A stretch of DNA of 64,000 nt from Daphnia pulex (taxonomy: Eukaryota > Arthropoda > Branchiopoda > Diplostraca > Daphniidae): assembly GCF_021134715.1 (NCBI RefSeq), contig NC_060023.1, positions 1,922,001 through 1,986,000 of the forward strand, in the 5' to 3' direction. The notes under the pieces are model-generated. The model was given only the letters and a program-made list of their open reading frames with translations. It had not been told where the DNA came from and did no database searches. The position numbers and the translations under genes are program-made. How positions within the stretch are numbered: the stretch's first letter is position 1; each line of letters opens with the position of its first letter. Below are positions 35,901 to 48,895 of this stretch, piece after piece.

Positions 35901-38900
35901 AATCCCCCAATTCTTTTTCAAATTAAAACAAACAGACGAAATCCTTCACGTGTGAAAAACAAACCACCATCATCTCTGCTCAACCAAAATTTGAATTTGA
36001 AAACCAAAGGCGGGAAAAAAAATAAGATTCTCCCAAAAGATGAATAGAACATTTTTTGTTTGGGCAAGCGATTGACGTGCTACAAAACAAATAATATCAA
36101 AATCAAACGAAAAACTTACAGGCGTAGGGATCCGTAGCGTCGATGGAAAGCGCCATCGCCATGACTGCCGCATACAACAACATAATAACGTAACAATAGC
36201 GTAAGACAAACATGCGGAAATAGTACAAGAAATAAAACGAAACAAAATGTCCAACCCGAAATAAAAATATCAAATAGAAATACATCTACACCAGCCACTC
36301 ACTTTTGTACGTGCCTCCGATGGATTGCGGAAGAGAGATAACAAAAAAAAAAACAAGTAAAATGACGCAACAAGAAAATGTCTAGGAGGAGCGTTCGAGT
36401 TGTGTTTGGGTTGACGACTCGACGTTCAATGCGATTAGGTAACGAAAAAAGTAGACTCGAGAGCACTCCACCTATTTTTGCTGTGTGTCGTCATTTTGTG
36501 TCTGTTTTTATCTTCCGGAAAGCGAGACGAGCCCAACGAAAAAAGGGGGGAGGAAAATGTGCAAAGCCTTATAAAAATAAATGTAGGACTAAGGATAAGT
36601 GTGTGCACAGACAACGGTGGGTAGTACCACACCGTGACCGCAAAGAAGAACAATACCCAAATGGACGAGTAACTATAAGAAATTTGATAAAGAAAAGTGG
36701 CAGGCATCTAGAAAAAGTCGACAGAATAATAGGGGGGGGGGGGAATGAAGTCCAAAAGAAGAAGAAGAATCGACGGTGTTACCTGTTGTAATCGGATCGC
36801 CTCAAACTATTCCGCAGCATTCCGTTCATCCAGTTGGCTCGGTTGCCAATCATCTGAGGCACTGGACTGCAGACAGACAAACATACAGAAAAATATAAGA
36901 GACGGTTAGAATCGAGTTCTAGTCGACTGCACTTTTTCTTTTTTTTCCGACTATACTGACTTGGCGTCGGCGTCGCTAGGCGTCCCGTTCTCGATGGAAT
37001 GATCCGCCTCTCCGTAGCCTTCGAAGCTGATTTCTCTCTCCGACATGCTGGAACACCCACTGCGACGGACCCAATCCAGAAATGTATATAAGAGAAAGCT
37101 GCTCACGATTTTTATTAAATTATTTGGGGAACAAACCTGACGCTGCCGGTGGTGGGCGCCGAATCTGTTGGGCTGCTGCTCTTGCTGTAACCGGAATCGA
37201 CTTCGTCCGACGAGGAATTCCGGCGCTTGCCGGCCACAACGCTTCCGTCAACCGACGAAGCCAGGAGGATATCTTCGTCGTTGACCACCAGATGAGCCGC
37301 TTGTGTCGACGTCGAATGTCCCTCGCCCGTCACCAATGGCATGGTCAATTCGCTCCAATCAATCAGCGTCCGGCTCCGTTTCTAATGGCCAAAACAGGCC
37401 CCAAAAAAAACCAAAGAAAAATATAATATAGACTGCCGTCACGCTCAGATTTCAGTCCAGTTCTACTCCGCCTTTGACTCCCATCCGTCTTACTTCTTCT
37501 TCCTCCTAGACACCCCCCGAGAAATCAGAGCAGATGCTGCTGCAGCGTGTTTGCTCTAGTGCAACCGATATCCAACACTGTAAACGGGTGTAGACTCGCA
37601 CCCTCCTTTCAAACACCATACACTATACAGTGTGTATATATGCCTGCCCACTCATTAAATCCACGCGCCGGACCATTTCACACTCCCCTCCCAGCTTATA
37701 CGACGACTACTACTCAAAAACTACCAAAAAGATATTTATCCTATCGGCTCTGTGTGAGAGAATAATCTTGGCCGCAATCCCCAAAAAAAATACCCGGTTG
37801 GGAAAAATAGAAGAGTCTATCGAACTCTTCTTGTTTGGTAAAAGTGTGAAGATGTGGTCCTCCTCCTCCAGGGGGTGGAGAAAATGGGAACTCGGCCAAC
37901 GGCGAAAGAAAAGAGGAGCTAATGGAGTGCAAGGGATGAAAAGTGGATATGCGGATGACAATGTTCTTTTTGTGTGTGTCATCCGATCGATTGTCGAGCT
38001 CCATTCTTCTACTTCCGGCTTCCGTTCTCCTGATAAAAGGGTTGGTGTACGCAGAGACCACCACCCCGAGATATCTGGGGTGGATATAAATGGCCTAATT
38101 GAAGTTGATCGATTCTGATGGGCTTGTAAAAAGAAAATGTCGTCGAGCTCAAGTTGCAAGATCGATACGTCTTCTGCTTGTCTACTCGACTGCAACTGCT
38201 GAATAAACTCGATCAAATAAGAAAAAGAAGAATGACACGAGATAATACCGTTGGAGACGAGGAGGAGGTGGATGATGTCAGGTCTCGTGAGGTTGGCCCT
38301 TCTGTTGTTGGAAAAGACAAAAAGAGAAAATCGAGTTAGTGTACACACACGACTTGGGATAATGCACAATAGAAATTGGAATGTCAGGAATGGGGGAAGG
38401 AGGAATATAACAAAGATATTCAATTGCCGTGTTCATGTGCGTAACATCACATGCCCATAGCGACTGTTTCCTGTCATTTTGGACAACAACAAGAAAAGTG
38501 AAACTATTCACCCCCCGAGGGTATTTTAGCCCTACTACTTCGATCATGGTAATATGCCATTGTTTATTTTTTATTATTTCCCCCCAAAAAATTGAAGTGA
38601 ACCATTTTTCTTTCCCCTTTGAGAAAACATGTTATCCATTTCCGCTTTCTTACGTACAGCTTCTTCCCCCCACTAGCACGTAACAGACTTCCCGTGTCTC
38701 GTCAACCTGTCATCCAGATGTGGGGGTGGATGGACTCAGGTTGATCCCACTCAGCTGGACGAGTGTCTTAATGAGGTTTCCAGTTAAAAGCGTGGAGAAA
38801 GCTGGGGAAAATGGAAACAACCTTGTTTCGAGCAACAAGAAAAACCCCATCTAGTGGAATCAACAAACACAGGAAGGCCGGGCATGATGCAACCGAGTGG

Positions 38901-41900
38901 GAGTGTGTAGATAGCCAGCCCATCTCTGCGTCAGGCCTCCTCAAGAGGAGAAAACCTGCCAGCGTTTGTGTGCCAACAGCTGCGAGTTTCACCTTAAACA
39001 CAGGGAGGGGGGGCACAGGTGGCACATGTTGATGACGAATGTTGCCCGATATCTATTAATAGGCACTCAAAAGGGACATTCCACCACCACCACCATCCTG
39101 GGCTTTCAACCCGCATTCCGACGCACAGGTGAATAGGAGGAGGGGGGAGTTAGTAGTTACCACTCGACCTGAATTTTTTTTTGGTGTCTATCGACAACCA
39201 CAATCTCAACTTGTAACAAACCTGATCGTGTATTTTCCCAGGAGTTTTCTAGAGGCACTGGTTAATGGCAAACGTGATGAGTTTTTTCTTTTCTTTTTTG
39301 ATTTACGAAATTATAGAAAAAAACCAAATAAAAATAATAAAAAAAAAAACGGGTGTCTTGGCTGGGGGGGAGGGAAAGAGAGGCAACACACACAACCAAA
39401 CACCTTTGAAGTTTCAACCACACAAGTCCCTCGAACTTCCCCTTCTCCTTTTGTGTCACACTGGAGAAGGTGATACTAAAGAGCATCTTGCCAGCAGCAG
39501 CACATGACGTCACAACACAAACTTCTTTTCTCTTTTTTTCCTCACCATTTATCATGGGTTTTATTTTGTGTGTGGGTTATCTACGTCGTTCGTGAGCGCG
39601 TGAGAGTCGGAAAAATATACACAGTTTTATTCTTTTAAACTTTCGTGATGCAACTCGACAATGGAAATAAAAAAAACAGTCTAATTGTGTCGGTTTTCTT
39701 TCTAATTCGTTTAAGATTACTGCGTGAAACTTGATTATAAAACGATAGATCTTTGGTTTATTATCACTCTGCTTTTGTCGAAAACATTTTGCCGGACGGC
39801 CCAGCTAAAAAAGAAATGAGATTAAAAAAGAGTCATCGCGTGTTAGATCCATCAAAATCCATCTTTTTTCCGTCTGCTTAAGTGTTACAAATTTGATATT
39901 CATTTTTTCGGGGTCGTCCTTTTTGTGTTATCAGTTCAGTCCGCCATGTTTTCCAACCCCACCACGTCAAATATTTGAACGAGATGATGAAAATACGTCG
40001 TCACGGCCGTCGCTATCCTGCATTATGCAAACTCCCCCCCGTGACGGATCGTGACTAAGTTGACTATTCATAAGTCGATAGAATTTAAAAAATAAATAAA
40101 AAAGCAATCACGAGATGAAAAATATTCTCATTTCAAATTTTAAAAAAGAAAAATGCCAATCAATAAAATTGGGAAAATATAAATCAACTTTTGACATTCA
40201 AACCAGCCAACTCTTTTTTCCTATTTCTAATCTCATTAGACGTTAACGGAAGCTATATATATAACACGACTGGCACCAACTATAGTGCACATAGCGGTAC
40301 ATTTGACAACAACAAAAAACACATCCAAGGCTTATATCGCAAAAGGTCTTGTGTCGTGTGTGTTCCATGTCACGCGGACATTTCAACGTGCCCTCCAGTG
40401 ACGTACACGAATGTACACATGTGTGTATAGTATCTCTCGCCAGCAGTTGGATCATTTAGCCCAACCAAATTATCGACTGTCCAGACACAAAAATCCCGGT
40501 AGTACGCAAGTACCTGTGTATACCTGCTCATGGGATTTCCTTATCGGTTGTTAAATGGCCAAACAAAAAATCGTTTTAACTTTTTTAAAAAATGTCCTTA
40601 CTGCTGTCGTCGTCCGGCTCCATTTTGAGGTTTTGTTTTCTTTCGGCTGTTTAGCACGTCGACGACATGTCGACAAATGGAACCGACGAAATGTACCGTA
40701 TAGTTTTTCGTGATTATATTCAGAGAACATAACTAAGCTCCTGTATACGCAGTGGTGAGCGATGATCGAGTTCGATTAGCATTGCGGTTTGGGCAGTCCG
40801 TTTGTTTTCTTGGTATACGGAATTTTGTGGGGTTTGGACATAGGAGGAAAAATGAGGATGCCGGTTTTACCTGTGGGTGATTGCTGGATGATGGATCCGA
40901 CGCCTCTGCAAAATTCATCAAACGTCAGGGTGCCGTCTCCGAGCGGATCTAGCGAGCGCAGTGCATCCGCCAAATCCTGGATTTTAATCAATAATAAAAA
41001 CAAGAAAAAAGAATGAATCATGGAGGAATAAATTACTAAATCAATCTTCTCCCTGGCCTAGAAAAACAAATCAAAAATTAAATCAAAAATAAACAAATGC
41101 GGGCGCTTGAAAATCGCAGGTTCGCTGGACCGAAAATGATTCAAAATATTTATTTAAATTGAAAAAAAAAATAAAAATAGCAGCTGTTTTTGGTGTCGAA
41201 TAACCAGAGCTCGAATTTAACATCGTAGGTTCTGCTCTCATAACAACTGCGGAAAATTTATTTTAAAAATTAAAATAAAAAATTTAGGAATCGAGGTAAG
41301 GATATGGCGATTTTCTTAAAAATTCAATATGGGACAAGGAGAAAACGTCCATTATTACCAAAAAAAAAAATTAAAAACTTAAAAAATAAAAATTTTTCGC
41401 ACGTAATCGATACGCATCATTGGACTTGCCGGTTTCAAATAGCCCGGGTCAACTATCTACTATTGCGTCACGGTATTATTTTCCTAATAATTAATTTTTA
41501 GAAAATATCCAACACACACACACACACACCATTTTTTTTTAAGTGTTATATCCCCCCCAAACAAAAAAAAATGTCTGAGCTGTTTGGGGGGGATACGGTA
41601 CTTGTTTAAGAGTCGAAAAAAGAAAAACCACGGAGCCCTTGATCGTTAAAAAAAAAACAAGGAAAAATATAAAATAAAATATCCGAGAAGCCTAAGAAAG
41701 AAAAAATAACAAAATAATCCGTGTTATTATTATTACTACTGCTACTACTACTATACGTAACGTGCGGTGTGAAAGTCGGTTCGACTGCCAACCGGAGGAG
41801 CTATACTGTGCAAAAAACTGGGCCATCCGCGCACCCCCCTGTGTGGTGCCTATAGTGTGCATACACTTAAAAAAAAGAACCGCAAAATAATAATGCTGGA

Positions 41901-43399
41901 AATAAGACCGCACGAAATTCGAGAATAAGATAAGAAGATCGTTAAAAAAAACTTTTTGGGAAAATGCGAGAACTCTACTGGATGTTGTTGTTGTTGTTGT
42001 TGTACTACTAAACTAACTCGAAACCGTTTTCTTTTTCTCCCAAACTATCGCTGATGGCTGTTTTGACGCGCAATGGCCGTATGTAATCAACGAACCAAAT
42101 GGAAGAGAGAGAGAGCTGCTGCTAGCTGCTGCTGAGAAGAAAGAAAGAAACTCTGAACATTATGCGGTCGTTCAGAGATTCTTTCACTAATAGTCGCCAG
42201 CCATCCTCCTCCCATTTTCTTATTTCTTTAACTATTGATTGAGATTAAGTCGCAACGTTTTCTCTTCTTCCATTTTTTTTCGCACGCAAAAATCTGGTTT
42301 TTTGTTAAACTCTCCCAGCTGTTCCATGTCGAATTATGTAAAAATCTCTCCGACAGTGTTCAATCATTTCCCTGGAAATGTTTCGAGTATAGAACAAAAA
42401 ATGGGAGTGACGGAATTTCACAGGTATAGAGTACACCTTAAAATAAGACGGACGAGTTGGGGGGGGGGGGTGGATCGTGGAAAGTGGAACACAGCCAGTT
42501 CGTCTTTTGACACACAGAGAAATAAATTTAATTGTATATTTCTCTGAGGTACTATATTCATCACATTGAATTCGGGAAAATTATATTGCGGATAAGGGCG
42601 ACCGCATATTTCACATGACACTATCCCTCCATGTAGGTTAGTCAGATCAGGACACACACAGAGTCTGAACTTTGCTGGGCTGCTGGGCCGAACGGAAGTT
42701 ATACAAGGAATATAATAATAATAATAATAATAACCAGGAAAAAAATAAATTTTTTCGACGACCTCCCGTCACCTTTACAGATGACAGATCACGCATAATA
42801 ATAATACTACATCGTAGAAAAAAATAATTCAATGGACGACCAAAATAAAATAAATTTTTGCATAGAGGACCGCAAGGCGTTTCCACCATTTCCGGTCTAT
42901 ACTGGAAATTCTTTTATTTTTTGTCAGGATATGAGTTGTGATTATATTATTGTTGTTGCTGTTCGTATCATATCCAGCAGCACTTTAAATTTTTATTAAA
43001 GGATGGCCGGAACCGCAATAAAAACAACCTTGAGTGCACATCGTAAAATTGTTCGTTTTTTTCCTTTTAATTCTTAAGAGAAATCAGAAAATTATAAATT
43101 TACAACCCCCCCAGCGTATTATCAGTTGGCAAAATTCACTTGAACTAGGAGAGCTATACACACTTCCGCCTTGAATTAGCTTAATTCAATTCAAAATGAC
43201 AATTTACCTTGGTGTCTTGTCCGAGATAAGATTGTCCGAGTTCCAGTAGATCGTCGATGGAAATGTGACCGCGCCGCTGGACGTCGCACATTTGAAAGAC
43301 CCGCCTCAACAACTGCTGATGAACGTCAACATCTTTGCTGTTGTTAATGTTGTTGTTCAGATTCACTTGCTGCTGGCGGTCGCACAGCGGAGCCTCCAT
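32986..43399 (-). CDS. nuf: Rab11 family-interacting protein 4 / nuclear fallout type, about 13-14 exons
   Basis: Adaptor that binds Rab11 on recycling endosomes. Exons: 43,208-43,399 ([11 protein letters not shown], then an EF-hand-like [20 protein letters not shown]), 40,871-40,976 (EF-hand loop [12 protein letters not shown]), possibly 40,602-40,646, 37,137-37,381, 36,961-37,059, 36,783-36,866, 36,120-36,164, 35,705-35,867, 34,627-34,860, 34,427-34,530, 33,886-34,026, 33,430-33,815, 33,226-33,359 and 32,986-33,108. From 37,381 on, the frame closes exactly (585 aa). Three exons (34,026-33,430) form a long Gln/Glu/Arg-rich coiled coil. The last exon carries the Rab11-binding motif ([17 protein letters not shown]). 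Phases between the EF-hand exons and 37,381 do not match, so one exon in 37,390-40,590 is unseen. The start at 37,340-37,342 may serve a shorter isoform. The first two introns are long (2.2 and at least 3 kb). Confidence 0.85.
37390..40590 (-). other. Large intron of the nuf-type gene, one exon missing here
   Basis: Low-complexity, pyrimidine- and purine-run-rich sequence between recognised exons. Frame arithmetic requires at least one exon of length 3n+2 if the EF-hand exons join the exon at 37,381. I could not identify it. The chance open frames here overlap on both strands and lack family similarity. Confidence 0.45.
40977..43207 (-). other. First intron of the nuf-type gene
   Basis: About 2.2 kb between the two EF-hand exons. 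It contains simple repeats: CA at 41,511-41,528, GTT at about 41,982-42,003 and a TAA run at about 42,712-42,732. Probably holds internal promoter or enhancer sequence. No coding signal. Confidence 0.5.
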
Positions 43400-46300
43400 G
43401 GCTGGTCAAAACTTCACAACTCACTTTTTTTCGTCAAATCACAAATGACGTAAATGTCTAATGCAATATAATCCCCGTGTGTTAAACAAGGCACGTGCCA
43501 AGAGAGAGAAGAGTTGCTCCGTCTGGATCTGCTATCCGTTTTTCTAGACGTCCTACTCCGACGACCGTCGGTTGTAACACTGAAAGAACAAACGGCGGCT
43601 GGGCTCAGTCGGCCAGCCACACGGGCAAAAGGGAAGGGCTCAATACTACCGAGTTTTTAACACACACGCACGCCCCCGCTATAGTCTATACACACGTACC
43701 AAAATGCCACAAGACACCCAGAAATAAGAAGGAGGACCCGCCCACCGTTCTTATTTTTCCAAAGAGGATAGGCGACGAAAAACAGAAGCGAAAAAACAGA
43801 AAATCGAAAGTTTCTTTTTTCTTTTTATTTTTGGTCGCGTCAGATGTTTTTACTTGAAGGGGGAGGAGGATATGGAAGGAAAAAAGAAAAAGAGAGATAG
43901 TTCCGTAATAACATTATTTCCCTTTCACCGTGGGCTGTTCCGCCACTACTAAAATTCATCCATCCACTTCGGCTGCTGCTGCTGCTGAGGCTGCGGCCAT
44001 CTGCAATAATAACGGTCGAAAGTTTTTGTGTCTCCAGAGCTCTCGTATAATAAGAGAAAGTAAAATAGAATGGAAAATGGCGTGTTTTTTTCTCTTTTTC
44101 CATCTTTGAAATGTCCGGATGAGTTTTCCTTTTTTTTCTTTTCCAAATAAAAGGAGACGGTATTGTTTAGTCTAACGGTTTCATGTCTCTCTTTTTATTA
44201 GTTCTATATTCGTCCGCTTGTATAGTGCTGTGTGTATAGGAGGAGAGAAATTTGGGGGGGGGGAGTTTAATTGAGTCGAACACCATTTCCGCGTAGGCCA
44301 TCTAATAGCACGGAATCCAAACAGCAGCAGCAACAACAGCGTTTTGTCGAAATAAGCTTATATACAGTTAATATAATCGACTCCGGCCGGAATTCTTTTT
44401 CTGCTTCTGCCCACGGAATACACGTGCGACTTTAGTCCGTCAGCACAGAGACGACAGGATGCGTGTAATGATGGCCAACTAAATTTTTAAAAAAATCTAA
44501 TTATATCAATCATTTCGCAGGATAAATTCAGTTGATCGAAGATAAGAAGAAGAGAGAACGGGAATTCAGCCCTGAGACAAAAACCCAAGTGGACCATATC
44601 AAAAAGCGACTTGAAGTTGATATTAATAATAACCCATTGACAACACACAACACACACACAGTACGTACATTTTTATCGATTTCGAAACGTTACGGCTCAT
44701 CGGTTATTATTGGCAGTTTTCTCCGGTGAAAAATACAAAAGTTAATTTAATTAACTTAATTTTTTTTTCAACATTTGATTCGATATTGCACCTAACCTAT
44801 CAAATTTGAGAAAAAAAAATTAGGCTATAACATGGCAAGTTTGACCGCATTCAACTATTAACTTAAAGGTGAGGTGAGATAAAACCACGCAGGTTATTAT
44901 ATAACTGAGCTGGTGCTGCGGTTATATGGCGGGCATTTTGAAAAAAAAAAAATCGAAACATTTCGACAGTTCCCATCACAACATTTGAAACATTAAATGA
45001 CGGGTAAAATAGAGCACCGGTTTAATTTTAAAAATAAAAATAAAATAAAATCCCATATCCGAGAGATTTGAAATTGCTTCGTTAATAGATCCGATGGAAT
45101 ATTCTACTAAGGGAAAATGTTTGAGACTCTCTGCGGCTCACGGCCCGGATCGATTATCCGTTTCCTCCACTTTCCATTTTGCTGTGCAACCCACGACGAA
45201 TCTATCCGTCGCATGGAATATATATTTGGGGACCTAAACTCCGGATGATTATTACCGGGAATTTTAAACGTCGAAATTCTGTAGACGAGTTTCTCCTATT
45301 TAGCCTCAAGACAGCGCTACTACTACTACTACTACATGGTAATAGTCATAATATCGGTTGCTATGATTTGACATTGGGGTTTATTCACCTCAGCTTTTTT
45401 TAAAAATAAAATTTTATTTTAAGAAAAGTTAAAAAGAGAAATGGAAATCTCCTTTTTATTTTTCAAAAATAATTTCCCGCCGCCCCCGCAAAGCTGAAAA
45501 CCGCGGGGAAATTTCGGCGTTTGGTATTTAGCCAAAACTTTATTTACGGTGTACACGTATTATTCCCGTTTCGCGGTTTTGTATAACGCGCCATTGCTGC
45601 AATATTGTATAGACGACTTAAATATACAACTAGAGATATGTAATAATCATTGGCGAAAAAAAAATGACGCAACGTCGGAGTCGTCCCGTGAAATTTAATT
45701 TTTTTTCGGCCAACGCCTACATACACACGCCAAGAAAGTTGACTCGGAAAATCAACAAAGCGATTTGGGGTGGTGAGAACCAAGGCTAAAAATTCACACT
45801 TATCTTTTTAGAAAGTCATGTATAAATCGGTCACTGATTATTAGCCGAAAGAAGGTTATATTATAGAATATAATAATCAATTAGATTAATCAATATTACA
45901 TTCATTTCTAACCAACCAAAAATATACTCTTATATACTGGCTGCTGACCAGTGGTGAGTCCCAAGAGTTGACGTCTCGAAACTTTTTCTCGGGGTGGTGG
46001 GTTCTGTACATACTGTACTATTATACTCCGGCTCGTTTCGGTCCTCTGGGCTATTCCGCAGATGCGGAAGACTTGCTATACATACACAGACCTGATACGT
46101 GCCCTGCGGATGGCTGTGGGGGGGGGGGGATAGATCCCAATGCGGCATAGAGTATACACATCCAATCATCGGAGCTCTTTTTCTCTCTCCCGGAGCTCTC
46201 CGGAACGGACGTTGGCCTCCCACGTCTTTAGATTCTCATCCGCATTTGACGCAGTCGATGTTTGTTCACGTGGATTCGTACCATTTTCTCTCCAGTGCCT

Positions 46301-47957
46301 GGGAAACTTTAAAGATCACCGCAAAAATCTTTTTCTTTTATTTCTTATTTTCTGAAAGAAATTTGATTTTGGGTTGACAGAATTTCGAGAATTTTTTAAA
46401 ATTTGATTACATCAAAAAAACAACTTTCGGATTTGATTTAATAATCTAAATACAATCTGGGAAATTCCCTGGAAATCAATTTCAAGTGTACAGATCAAAT
46501 TGAGGACGCTGGTACATGGTATTATTGTTATTATTATTTGGTTGGATTTCGGCTGGGCTTATTCCATTGGCCATTACATGTCACGATTGATCGAGTAAAT
46601 GGGCCGATGGCATACATGTCAAATTGCCCGCCCACTCCACCTGCACATGTCCATACGTTCTTACATGTATCCCTTTCGTTTTCTATTCCTCGGTTGGTCG
46701 ATTTTAGCGGGGCCTCTCTAATAGCACAGCACTTTGTAATGGGCCAGATCTAAGCCATTAACTCTAATAGTTTCTCATCATAACTAAGGCCTTATTATAT
46801 ACGTATCCGTGCTGGTATTATATACCCCCAAATTGTGTCTATATAACAAAAAAAACCCACACAGAGAGTAGTCAGAGCCGGGAAAATATCTGTGTAATAA
46901 TATAACCAGGTGTATTACTACTATACAGTCTAATCACGATCAATTGTTACGTGAGACTGTTGGCTGATTTTATTTTTTGAAATTTTCTTTTAGCGCGCTT
47001 CGCTGACTCCACAGACAAAATTGGATGAATCGAGGACGGCCGTATGTAACAATGTACACTGAAGAAAAAAAAAATGTCGATCAATATGTGTTTGGAGATC
47101 ATGGGAAAATGTACACGTTTCAATTTCGCTTGTTATTATATTTGGGAAAAGCTTTTAAAGTGCAAATTTGATAGTTATATATGGCGATCGGATTGAATCA
47201 AAATTTCTTGTAATTCAATTTTTTCTCACGATGAAAAAGATCAATAACCCACCTGGGCGTGTATGTACATAGAAGAGAGAGATATAATAAATGAATGGAT
47301 CCCGCAGAGAGAGCCGGTCGTTACCACTAGTCGTTTCTTTTTTGGTGTGCGTGTAGATAGTTGCATCATCATTCACATCTCGGTCGTGAATTCTCTACCA
47401 GACGCTGGAGGCTAAATAGACAACTGTCCACTCTATTCCAGTGGAGGAAAGTGGCGAGTTCACGGCCGTTTAAATACGTCGAATAAAACCCTACCGTTCA
47501 ACATCTGGAAATGAATTCAAAAGAACCAGCATATCATCCGCACAGTTCGTCTACCCTCAGCGTATAGGGGTTCCGCTTTCGTCTGCATATATACAAATCG
47601 ATTCCAGCATATAACCGAAAAAACATCAAGAAATGTTTCCGATCATTGGGTAAATAAACGCAACAAGTTTCGGGAGAAGGGGACAATATATAGACTCTCT
47701 GCCAGCAACAGCCGTCGTCGCACCTGCTAGAAAAGGGGGTAGAAATAAGTAAACCGACGAATGAAATAAGAGAAAGAAAAGTGCGCCGAAACAGATGCGC
47801 CAGACGCGCAAGTGACAGGAGCTAATACCAAGGGGGAAACGACTGGACGACCAAACGGGACCAAAAGTTTAGTCAGTTTTTCACGAAACGTTCGGCTCGA
47901 TCGGTCAACTGATTTCTTATTTCTAGCCGGAATTATTTCATTTAAAAGAAAATAATT
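43400..47957. other. Intergenic region between divergently transcribed genes
   Basis: About 4.5 kb between the start of the nuf-type gene (minus) and the two-pass membrane protein gene (plus), so both promoters should lie here. It contains purine and poly-G runs and short simple repeats. No open frame shows splice-linked coding character. I saw no RNA gene. Confidence 0.5.
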
Positions 47958-48895
47958 ATGTCGAGCGGTTACCAAGCGCTGCTGAAGAGTCTGGACGAGA
48001 CGGAACGTGACGTGTCACGCGGATTGGGCCGCTCCGTCAAAATCCGCAAGCCCAGAAAGTGTTGCTGCTGTTCCGGCGCCGCCATGTGGACCTGCTTAGC
48101 CTTGGTCATAGTGTGCGGATTGGTCATCAGCGTTGGCCTGCCCATCCTGCTCACCGTTCCGGTCGATTCCAGCTGGCACTGGAAACACTGGATGCCCTGG
48201 GCTAATAGAGTCAATTCTTCCACTAACGACCAACATCTTTTACTAGGCGTAGGTTAACTTGTATTACACAATAGACTATCTCTCTCGTGTGTCAAATGTG
48301 TAACAGATTGTCCGTATGTTTTTTGTCGAAATCCGATCCGGCGCGCACAGGCGGAAGGAGAGGACAGTAATGGAACTGTCGTCTGGTCGGGTCTTGACCT
48401 TTCGTCAGAACCGGAAGCGGATCTTGCTGTCAATAATAATCAGACGACTACTTCGGTCAAATTCATCCACGACGCCATAACTCACCTCCACCAGATGATG
48501 GAGTGGACGGTATACATATGACCACACCCTTTTTCCTTTTCTATATTTTATTTAATTTGATGACTAATGACGTATACGTGTTTGGCGGATGTTATGACCC
48601 ACGCAGAGGGAGCAGTACGACAAGACGCCCAAAATTCCGCTCATTATCGGCCTGTCGGCTTTGCTGTTGGTCATCATGACCATCATTTGGCTGGTCGTCT
48701 ACAGGAAGATCCGGCGTCGCCAGAGGCGTCGAACCATTGGCGTATGCAATTTCCCATCTATTATATCCCATATCATTTATTTCACTTAAAAACAAAATTG
48801 GATATTTTTGTAAATAATCTCACATATAGAAACTGGTGACGGATCTCCAATCCGGCAAGACTTTACTCAACTCGGATGACAGCGAAGATGAATAA
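47958..48895 (+). CDS. Two-pass membrane protein, 232 aa, four exons
   Basis: Exons: 47,958-48,252, 48,307-48,509, 48,607-48,741 and 48,830-48,895. All are GT-AG and close to 233 codons with stop. The cytoplasmic-type N-terminus (MSSGYQALLKSLDETERD) ends in a basic Cys cluster (KPRKCCCCSG), a likely palmitoylation site. TM1 follows (about residues 37-62, TCLALVIVCGLVISVGLPIL). A loop of about 100 residues has potential N-glycosylation sites (NSS, NGT, NQT). TM2 (PLIIGLSALLLVIMTIIWLVVY) leads into a strongly basic stop-transfer run (RKIRRRQRRR) and an acidic tail (SDDSEDE). A hairpin with both ends inside the cell is the likely topology. The family is not recognised. Confidence 0.82.
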
